Positions 5,376 through 10,480 of a DNA stretch of 12,972 nucleotides are shown here, one piece after another. Source of the DNA: Candidatus Chloroheliales bacterium (lineage in GTDB: Bacteria; Chloroflexota; Chloroflexia; QHBQ01). Position 1 is the first letter of the stretch; each line of letters opens with the position of its first letter. The notes below the pieces were generated by a model. That model was not told the DNA's origin. It searched no databases and saw only the letters and a program-made list of their open reading frames with translations. Location: NCBI GenBank assembly GCA_003243865.1, contig QHBQ01000486.1:1-12972 (forward strand), given 5' to 3'. The translations under genes were made by a program, and so were the position numbers.

Positions 5376-7165
5376 TTGCTTTTCCGCCTACTCGCCTCAT
5401 CAATATAAGCCAGCAGTTCGTCGAGCGGGCGGGTGTTGAGGATGTTCTTGGCCTCGGCCCAGCCGCGCCGCGCCATCGCTACGCCCAGTTCGGCGTCGAG
5501 GGTAAAGGCGTCGGGGTGGTGGGCGTCGCTGTCAATCGTGAACATCACGCCAGCTTGCACCCCCCAGCGCACGTACTGGGGGTCGAGGTCGAGGCGGTCA
5601 GGCGAGCCGTTAATCTCCAGGCAGGTGCCGGTTTCGGCGGCGGTGGCGATCACCTGCTCGAAGTCGAGGTCGGCGGGTTCGCGCTGGCCGAGAAGCCGCC
5701 CGCTGGGGTGGGCAATGATATCCACGTTGGGGTTGCGCATCGCACCCACCATGCGGGCAGTCACCTGTGCGCGCGGCTGGCGCAACCCGGCATGGACGCT
5801 GGCAACCACCACATCCAGTTCGGCCAGCACCTCGTCGGGATAGTCGAGGCTGCCGTCCAGCTTGATCTCCATCTCGCAGCCGTGCAGCAGGCGGAAGTTC
5901 AGCCCCTCGGCAGCGAATTGCGCGTTCAGTTGCTTGATTATCTCGGTCTGCTGCCGCACCCGCTCGATGGTCAGACCGTTGGCGACGAACAGGCTGGCGC
6001 TGTGGTCGGTCAGGTTAGCATACTTGTAGCCCAGGTCAGCGGCGGCGCGGGCCATCTGCTCAATCGTCTTCACCCCATCCGACCAGTCGCTGTGCATATG
6101 CAGGTCGCCGCGCAAGTCCCCAACCGTCACCAGGTTGGGCAGCCGTCCGGCGATGGCCGCCTCAATCTCGCCGCTCGCCTCCCTTATCTCTGGCGGGATG
6201 AGCGGCAGGCCGAGCGTGCCATAAACCTCCGCTTCGGTGGCGCAGAGGATAGTCTCACCGCTGGGCTGGTGGTCGCGGCCAACCGGGGTCAGGCCGTACT
6301 CGTTGATCATATAGCCACGATGCAGCGCGTAGTTGCGCAGGTCAATGTTGTGCTGGCGGCTGCCGGTGAAGTGCTGCAAGAGTGAGCCGTAGCGGGCCGG
6401 TTCCAGCACCATCAAGTCAACGCGCATCCCGTTGCGCAGGCGGATGCTGCCCTTGGTGTCGCCCTCGCTGATAATCTCGTCGGCCTGGGGCAAGGCGGCG
6501 AACGCTTGCACTACGCCGAGCGGGTTGGCGGCGGTTACGAGGATGTCAATGTCGCCGATGGTCGGCTGGCGACGGCGCAGGCTGCCCACCGCTTCGATAT
6601 GGGTGATGTCGGGGACACGCGCCTTAAGCGTGGCGATCAGCTCGCGCACCACCGGCAGCACCGCGCCAATCGGCAGGCGGTCGGAGGCGCGATGCAGCGC
6701 TTCGATGCCCGCGATGATGCGCTGCTCCATCTTCGCGCCGATGCCGGGAACCGTGCGAAGTCGCCCCTCGCGAGCAGCGGCCTCGAGGTCGCCCAGGCTG
6801 GTCACACCCAGTGTTTGATAGATGGTAAGCGCGGTGCGGGGGCCGACTTCAGGGATGCGGGTCATCGCAATCAGGCCGGGCGGGATCTCGGCAACCAGCC
6901 GCTCGTAGAAGTCCAGCTTGCCAGTGCGCATCAGTTCGTCAATCTTGCCCGCGATTGCATCGCCCACGCCCGGGATGCCCTTCAACCGCCCCACCCTCCA
7001 CACCTCGGTTAGGTCGGCGGGCAGGTTGTACAGCGCTTCGGCGGCGCGGCGATAGGCGCGGGTCTTGAAGCTCGACTCGCCCTTTATCTCCAGCATATCG
7101 CCGATTTCGTTGAGGATGCGGGCGATGTCTATGGCGGTGCTGTGGGCCTGATAGTTATCGGCCAT
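5369..7165 (-). CDS. polX: Family X DNA polymerase with C-terminal PHP exonuclease domain (PolX)
   Basis: The 598-residue protein has full length for bacterial PolX (about 570-580). Helix-hairpin-helix motifs lie at 62-74 (GIPGVGDAIAGKI), 104-115 (IPEVGPRTALTI) and 138-150 (TVPGIGAKMEQRI). The nucleotidyltransferase signature VGSLRR (193-198) and GDIDILV supply catalytic Asp205 and Asp207, with Asp250 in RVDLMV as the third. The PHP domain starts at DLHMHSDWSDG (354-364) and keeps TDHS (386-389), HGCEMEI (428-434), SVHAG (457-461), AHPSG (485-489) and DSDAHH (545-550). PolX fills short gaps in base-excision repair and its PHP domain gives Mn-dependent 3'-5' exonuclease activity. The gene starts 3 nt after the stop of the ferritin-like gene, so the two are probably cotranscribed from the promoter at 7858-7887. 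An AGGG just upstream of the ferritin-like stop codon can act as Shine-Dalgarno. The stop lies in a heptamer repeat. Confidence 0.95.
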   Translation of the reverse strand: MADNYQAHSTAIDIARILNEIGDMLEIKGESSFKTRAYRRAAEALYNLPADLTEVWRVGRLKGIPGVGDAIAGKIDELMRTGKLDFYERLVAEIPPGLIAMTRIPEVGPRTALTIYQTLGVTSLGDLEAAAREGRLRTVPGIGAKMEQRIIAGIEALHRASDRLPIGAVLPVVRELIATLKARVPDITHIEAVGSLRRRQPTIGDIDILVTAANPLGVVQAFAALPQADEIISEGDTKGSIRLRNGMRVDLMVLEPARYGSLLQHFTGSRQHNIDLRNYALHRGYMINEYGLTPVGRDHQPSGETILCATEAEVYGTLGLPLIPPEIREASGEIEAAIAGRLPNLVTVGDLRGDLHMHSDWSDGVKTIEQMARAAADLGYKYANLTDHSASLFVANGLTIERVRQQTEIIKQLNAQFAAEGLNFRLLHGCEMEIKLDGSLDYPDEVLAELDVVVASVHAGLRQPRAQVTARMVGAMRNPNVDIIAHPSGRLLGQREPADLDFEQVIATAAETGTCLEINGSPDRLDLDPQYVRWGVQAGVMFTIDSDAHHPDAFTLDAELGVAMARRGWAEAKNILNTRPLDELLAYIDEASRRKSKA

Positions 7166-7168
7166 AGC

Positions 7169-7765
7169 CTAGCCCTGGCTGACCGGCGCGAGATACTCTT
7201 CGCGCAGGATGTCGTCATCGTCGTCCTCGTCCTGGTCGCGCAGAAGGAAGACGAGGAAGGCGGCGAGCAGGCCGACGATGAGCAGCAGCGGCGCGGGCAG
7301 GCCGCCACCGTGTTCCTCGGCGACGTTACGCTGATAGTTGTGCAGCCACTGCACGATCTCCTGGTTCTCTTGCAGGTGCTTTGCCAGCACGTCGGCAGCA
7401 TCGTCGTCAACATCGCCGATATGGTCGGTAATGTTCCTGATGCCCATGCCCTCGCCACGCAGGCTGTCTTCTGCCGACTTGTAGCTGGGCAGCGAACCGG
7501 TTGCCTTCTGCTTGAAGATGGGGATCGCCTCCAGCGGCGAGTGCTGGTCGAGCTTGGCAACGTCGCCACCGCGCTCTTCGTATAGCACCTGCAAGCGGCG
7601 CAGTTGGCGCTCATGGGTGTTGCGGAAGCTGGCGTACTGCTTGCGCAGCTTGCTATCCGCCACCTCCTCGGCGGCAACATAATAGGCGCTGATGCCCATG
7701 TTCACGCCCTTGATCAGCTCTTCGAGCGCCTTCAGTTCCTTCTTGTTCGCCTTCTTATCCGCCAT
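7169..7765 (-). CDS. Membrane-anchored ferritin-like (DUF2383/PA2169-type) protein
   Basis: The protein has 198 residues. Residues 8-145 are predicted helical and resemble the PA2169/DUF2383 ferritin-like four-helix group: a first helix ELKALEELIKGVNMGISAYY, then AAEEV, and a second helix with RNTHERQLRRLQVLYEERGG. The E/H spacing is plausible for a metal site, but I cannot confirm a complete di-iron set. After a GGG hinge comes one transmembrane segment (about 156-175, LPAPLLLIVGLLAAFLVFLL) and then an unusual acidic tail (DQDEDDDDD, 177-185). The helical domain and tail would therefore lie on opposite sides of the membrane, most simply with the domain on the side of the N-terminus; there is no signal peptide. 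AGGAG lies 6 nt before the ATG. It is first in an operon with polX, which hints at oxidative-stress or DNA-damage expression. The family is a structural call and metal binding is unproven. Confidence 0.75.
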   Translation of the reverse strand: MADKKANKKELKALEELIKGVNMGISAYYVAAEEVADSKLRKQYASFRNTHERQLRRLQVLYEERGGDVAKLDQHSPLEAIPIFKQKATGSLPSYKSAEDSLRGEGMGIRNITDHIGDVDDDAADVLAKHLQENQEIVQWLHNYQRNVAEEHGGGLPAPLLLIVGLLAAFLVFLLRDQDEDDDDDILREEYLAPVSQG

Positions 7766-7857
7766 GTTTATCTCCTGTTCGTGAATTTTTGGCTATTGTA
7801 CAGCAAGGGGGCAAGCAATATATATGCCAGCCACCCTGCTGCTCAGGTTTCTACCGC

Positions 7858-7887
7858 ATTATAGGAGCGCGATAGCAGCCTTGTCAA
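7858..7887 (-). promoter_or_regulatory. Near-consensus sigma70 promoter for the ferritin-like/polX operon
   Basis: On the minus strand TTGACA (7887-7882) and TATAAT (7863-7858) both match consensus exactly, with an 18-bp spacer. Transcription would start near 7851, giving a leader of about 85 nt. The promoter begins 17 nt after the stop codon of the methyltransferase gene, so the operon is independent of the upstream genes. Confidence 0.85.
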
Positions 7888-7904
7888 CGCCCGCCGCTGC
7901 GTTG

Positions 7905-8525
7905 CTACTCGCCATCTGGTTTGCGGGCCAGCACGAACAGGTGCGCGGCGGTCGGGTAGGTGCTGTCCGTCACCAGTCGCTGCCAGAGTATCTCGAACCC
8001 GGCTTCGCCTACCAGCCGCAGGTTAGTCGGCGCATCGTAATGACTCCAGTACATTGTCGTGCCGTGATAGTTGTCTACGTCGTCGGGATTGTCGCTCGCG
8101 CCGAGGCATAGCAGCGCCAGGCCGCCCGGCTTCAGCAGACGGTAGAAGTCGCGCAGTAGCGCAGCATGCTGCTCGCGGGGTATGTGGATGATGGCATAGT
8201 AAGAGCAGATCGCGTCGAATGAGGCATCAGTGAAGGTTAGCGCAGTGATGTCCTGGCAGATGAAGTTCGCCTCTGGCACGAGTTGCCGCGCCATCTGAAC
8301 CTGCGCTTCAGAGAAGTCTACGCCAGTTACCTCGAAGTGGCGGCTGAGGATGCGAGCAATTGGCACGCCAGCGCCGCAGCCAGCGTCTAGTACCTTTGCT
8401 CCAGCGGGCAGCTGCGCTATCAGTTCGTCAAGCAGCCGCACATCTTCCTGCTCCTGGTTGCGGCTGGCGAGGTATGAAGCAGCAATGCGATCGTAGCCTG
8501 CCTTCACGATTTCCTTATTGTCCAT
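7905..8525 (-). CDS. Class I SAM-dependent methyltransferase
   Basis: With the start at 8525 the protein has 206 residues. It opens with MDNKEIVKAGYDRIAASY, a beginning typical of Methyltransf_11/25-type enzymes. Motif I is VLDAGCGAGVP, the acidic end of strand 2 is VTGVDFSEAQ, motif II follows in the ICQDITAL region, and the post-motif LLKPGGLALL ends the Rossmann core. The substrate cannot be read from sequence; small-molecule methylation is most likely. The start is chosen because AGGGAGG (8537-8531) lies 5 nt before this ATG and because homologous-looking sequence begins here. The frame stays open upstream to a GTG at 8750, but that stretch looks unrelated and is listed separately. Next to it lie the glycosyltransferases upstream and the ferritin-like operon downstream. 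Confidence 0.9.
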   Translation of the reverse strand: MDNKEIVKAGYDRIAASYLASRNQEQEDVRLLDELIAQLPAGAKVLDAGCGAGVPIARILSRHFEVTGVDFSEAQVQMARQLVPEANFICQDITALTFTDASFDAICSYYAIIHIPREQHAALLRDFYRLLKPGGLALLCLGASDNPDDVDNYHGTTMYWSHYDAPTNLRLVGEAGFEILWQRLVTDSTYPTAAHLFVLARKPDGE

Positions 8526-8530
8526 AGCAG

Positions 8531-8537
8531 CCTCCCT
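8531..8537 (-). promoter_or_regulatory. Strong Shine-Dalgarno fixing the methyltransferase start
   Basis: AGGGAGG on the minus strand lies 5 nt upstream of the ATG at 8525-8523. It argues against using the GTG at 8750, which has no comparable site. Confidence 0.8.
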
Positions 8538-8580
8538 AATCTGTAAAACCGCCGCCCGCCCTTTACCACACGATTGGTGT

Positions 8581-8750
8581 AGGGGCCGGTGGTGGCTCGT
8601 CCTGCCGCTGGGTAAGACCGCTGGCTCGGCCAGCGCCTCATCCACACTGGCTTCAGCGTCGTCGGCGACCTCAGCTTGCTTGCCGTGCCGGAAGGTGCGG
8701 GTATAGAGCAGTAGCAGCAGGAGGACGAGGTATACCCTCGGGTTGTTCAC
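8581..8750 (-). pseudogene. Coding-like remnant or small membrane protein before the methyltransferase gene
   Basis: From GTG 8750 the frame reads a short N-terminus, a Leu-rich hydrophobic segment (VYLVLLLLLLY) and then a charged, acidic stretch (QAEVADDAEASVDEALAE). Third codon positions are strongly G/C here, as expected for a real gene. Past about 8630 this frame turns into Ser/His/Arg-rich, less coding-like sequence that runs on into the methyltransferase. A shifted frame instead reads QRQDEPPPAPTPIVW and stops at TAA near 8568. Either a one-base frameshift broke a small single-pass membrane protein of about 60 residues, or this is a chance open stretch. There is no convincing Shine-Dalgarno before the GTG. 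It begins just after the heptamer array. Confidence 0.35.
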
Positions 8751-8756
8751 GGTCTG

Positions 8757-8784
8757 TAATCTTTAATCCTTAATCCTTAATCCT
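8757..8784 (-). repeat. Tandem heptanucleotide repeat (AGGATTA type) overlapping the GT4 stop
   Basis: Four units lie head to tail: three AGGATTA and one AAGATTA on the minus strand. The glycosyltransferase stop TAA (8779-8777) is read within the array, and the last codon (GAT) is part of the first units. TAA recurs every 7 nt, so every frame on the coding strand is closed. Confidence 0.85.
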
Positions 8785-10402
8785 TAACCTGTAGTAGCCC
8801 ACCCACCAGCTCGTGCAGCTTGGCAACGGTGTGGGCCTTGTCGAACTGGCGGCTGCGCTCGATTGCTTTGGTGGCCAGACGGCTGCACAGCGCATCGTCG
8901 TAGATGAGCCGCAGCGTGGCGGCCTGCATCTCGGCGGGGTTCTGCCACAGCATCCCGTTTTCGCCGTCAGTGACGATCTCGGTCTGGCCCGCTGCCGCGA
9001 TGACCACCGGCACGCAAGCGGCGGCCATCGCCTCGACGGTGGTAATGCCGAAATGCTCGAAGCGTTCGGGATGCTGCTCGGTGTCCTCGCCGTAGCCAGT
9101 CGCGTGCCAGAAGATCTTGCTGCGGGCGTACTGCGCTAGCAAGTCGCTGTAGGGCAAACTGTTGTGGATGAACACCGGGTAGCCCTCGGCCAGCTTTTTC
9201 ACCTGGTCCAGATAAGCGGCGTCCTCCGGCTCACGGCCCACGCTGCCAACCAGGTGAAACTCCCAGCCCTCCAGCCCACCGTCGCACATCCCGCGAAACG
9301 CCCTGACCATCACATCGTGCTTCTTGTTGTGGCTGCCCGCGAAGAAGCGGCCCACACTGATAATCTGGTTGGCTTTCTCGCCGGGGGCGAAGCTGTCCAC
9401 GTCCACTGCCGGGTAGAGTAGCTCGCTGTCCCTCCCCCAGTAGCGCTTCACCCACTCAGCGGTGTAGCGGGAGATTGACCAGACCGCGTCCATGCTACGG
9501 GCTACGGCGGGCAAATCCAGCACCGACTGCAAGTGCCAGAGGGTATTACTACCCGCATAACGACGGCGGAACAGGCGGGTGATGAAACTATCCTTGACTG
9601 GCTGTCCATCAGCGCCAGCGGGCAGCAGGTTGAACTGGGCAGCCGCCATCCCCAGGGTGCGCTGATCGGCGGCGGTGGATGGCTGAAAGGGGGTACACTC
9701 GATGCCGAGCAGGTTGCGGCCAGCGAACAGCCGCTCCGGCGGGAGGAAGAGGTTGTGGACCACGAAGCCGTCACGGGGAACGTCCCACTCGTCATCCAGC
9801 GGCTTACCGTTCAGGGTGAAGCGCACTATGCAATCGGGTGCGTCAGCGGGGCGGGAACTGCTGGCGATGAACTGAGCGATCATCCTGCTGCCGCTGGGCG
9901 CGGGCGGTAGAATGATCGCGGCCCGTTCCGCGCTCCAACGGAACAGTACGTTACCCGCGCCGCGCTCCACTGCGTAGAAGCCGCTGTACAGGTTGGCCTG
10001 CGCGGTCAGCCCCAAGATGCGGGCAACCATCCCCATGGTGCCGGACGGTGGGGGCGGTGATGGGGGAAGCTGGGCAGGGAAGTAGACCGCAACCACGTTT
10101 TTTTTCGCAAAGCTGGGGAAGAGGTCGAGGTGGGAAGCGTTGATGAACAGGTCGTAATCGGCGCTGGCGGCCATCGGCGCAGCCATGTTCTCGCGCTGGC
10201 TACTCAGGGGCAGCAGACGCAACTGGCAGCTCGACAGGTTCAGGTTGAGGTGCTTGCCGAGGTCGGCGAGGTCAACCTCATTGTCGGTGAGCAACTCGAC
10301 CTGATTGGCCGCATCAATGCTCAACGCCTCGGCGATGGTGCCCATGTAGCGTTCGCCGCCGCCCATCGTGTGCAGCCAGCGGTTGTAGATGCCTATCTTC
10401 AT
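8777..10402 (-). CDS. GT4-family glycosyltransferase with an inserted presumed beta-rich domain
   Basis: The 541-residue protein is a retaining GT-B glycosyltransferase of family GT4. The N-terminal Rossmann half starts MKIGIYNRWL and has the acceptor-side GGGERYMG (14-21). The donor-binding half runs from about 325, with ISVGRF (348-353), the ExxxxxxxE motif at Glu449 and Glu457 within EHFGITTVEAMAA, and DGENGMLW (479-486). Between the halves, at about 139-265, lies an extra segment with GFYAVE, FRWS, SSSRP and DQRTLG and with alternating hydrophobic residues suggesting beta strands. A similar segment sits in the neighbouring GT2 fusion enzyme. The family transfers sugars from nucleotide donors, probably here to a surface glycan. 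The start at 10402 is preceded by GAGGGG; the frame remains open to 10450, but that extension only translates a repeat. The gene follows the fusion enzyme by 77 bp and ends in a heptamer repeat. Confidence 0.92.
   Translation of the reverse strand: MKIGIYNRWLHTMGGGERYMGTIAEALSIDAANQVELLTDNEVDLADLGKHLNLNLSSCQLRLLPLSSQRENMAAPMAASADYDLFINASHLDLFPSFAKKNVVAVYFPAQLPPSPPPPSGTMGMVARILGLTAQANLYSGFYAVERGAGNVLFRWSAERAAIILPPAPSGSRMIAQFIASSSRPADAPDCIVRFTLNGKPLDDEWDVPRDGFVVHNLFLPPERLFAGRNLLGIECTPFQPSTAADQRTLGMAAAQFNLLPAGADGQPVKDSFITRLFRRRYAGSNTLWHLQSVLDLPAVARSMDAVWSISRYTAEWVKRYWGRDSELLYPAVDVDSFAPGEKANQIISVGRFFAGSHNKKHDVMVRAFRGMCDGGLEGWEFHLVGSVGREPEDAAYLDQVKKLAEGYPVFIHNSLPYSDLLAQYARSKIFWHATGYGEDTEQHPERFEHFGITTVEAMAAACVPVVIAAAGQTEIVTDGENGMLWQNPAEMQAATLRLIYDDALCSRLATKAIERSRQFDKAHTVAKLHELVGGLLQVKD
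9617..9988 (-). other. Inserted domain in GT4 glycosyltransferase
   Basis: This stretch encodes residues of about 139-262. It breaks the GT-B fold between its two Rossmann halves. The signature F-Y-x2-E-x6-[FY]-R-W-[ST]-A-x2-A near its start and an S-x-R-P motif about 35 residues later recur in the insert of the GT2 enzyme (11020-11355). A carbohydrate-binding or jelly-roll fold is a guess. Confidence 0.6.
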
Positions 10403-10450
10403 CCAATACCCCTCACCTTGGCCCTCTCCCGCAAGGGGCGAGGGGAGCAA
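10403..10450. repeat. Palindromic GC-rich intergenic repeat between the two glycosyltransferase genes
   Basis: On the minus strand it reads CCCCTCGCCCCTTGCGGGAG, continuing AGGGCCAAGGTGAGGGG. The arms CCCTCGCCCC / GGG-AGAGGG and an outer CCCCTC / GAGGGG can pair. It belongs to a repeat type common in bacterial intergenic regions, whose spurious translations (SPLAGEGQGEG, LTLALSRKGRGE) are familiar database artefacts. Here its end also supplies the Shine-Dalgarno-like GAGGGG of the GT4 gene. Confidence 0.75.
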
Positions 10451-10459
10451 CTATCCCAC

Positions 10460-10480
10460 TCACGCCTCATGCCTCATGCC
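10460..10480 (-). repeat. Tandem heptanucleotide repeat (GGCATGA type) abutting the GT2-fusion stop
   Basis: On the minus strand GGCATGA, GGCATGA, GGCGTGA follow at once. The first G of the array is the last base of the gene's TAG stop (10482-10480). TGA then recurs every 7 nt in successive frames. The unit is identical to that at the polX stop. Confidence 0.85.

Noticed and set aside
5327..6385. Long + strand open frame of 352 codons opposite polX
   Set aside because: It is antisense to a well-supported PolX with intact catalytic motifs and shows no recognisable domains; high GC makes such frames common.
7766..7800. TACAAT at 7800-7795 (minus) as the promoter of the ferritin-like gene
   Set aside because: No acceptable -35 box lies 16-18 bp upstream; the TTGACA/TATAAT pair at 7887-7858 is far better.
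8526..8750. Methyltransferase starting at GTG 8750
   Set aside because: AGGGAGG 5 nt before ATG 8525 and the family-typical first residues fix the start there; the upstream stretch is unlike any methyltransferase N-terminus.
10403..10450. N-terminal extension of the GT4 enzyme from 10450 (reading LPSPLAGEGQGEG)
   Set aside because: It is the translation of a palindromic intergenic repeat, a familiar artefact. MKIGIYNRWL at 10402 is the natural family start and has its own Shine-Dalgarno-like GAGGGG.
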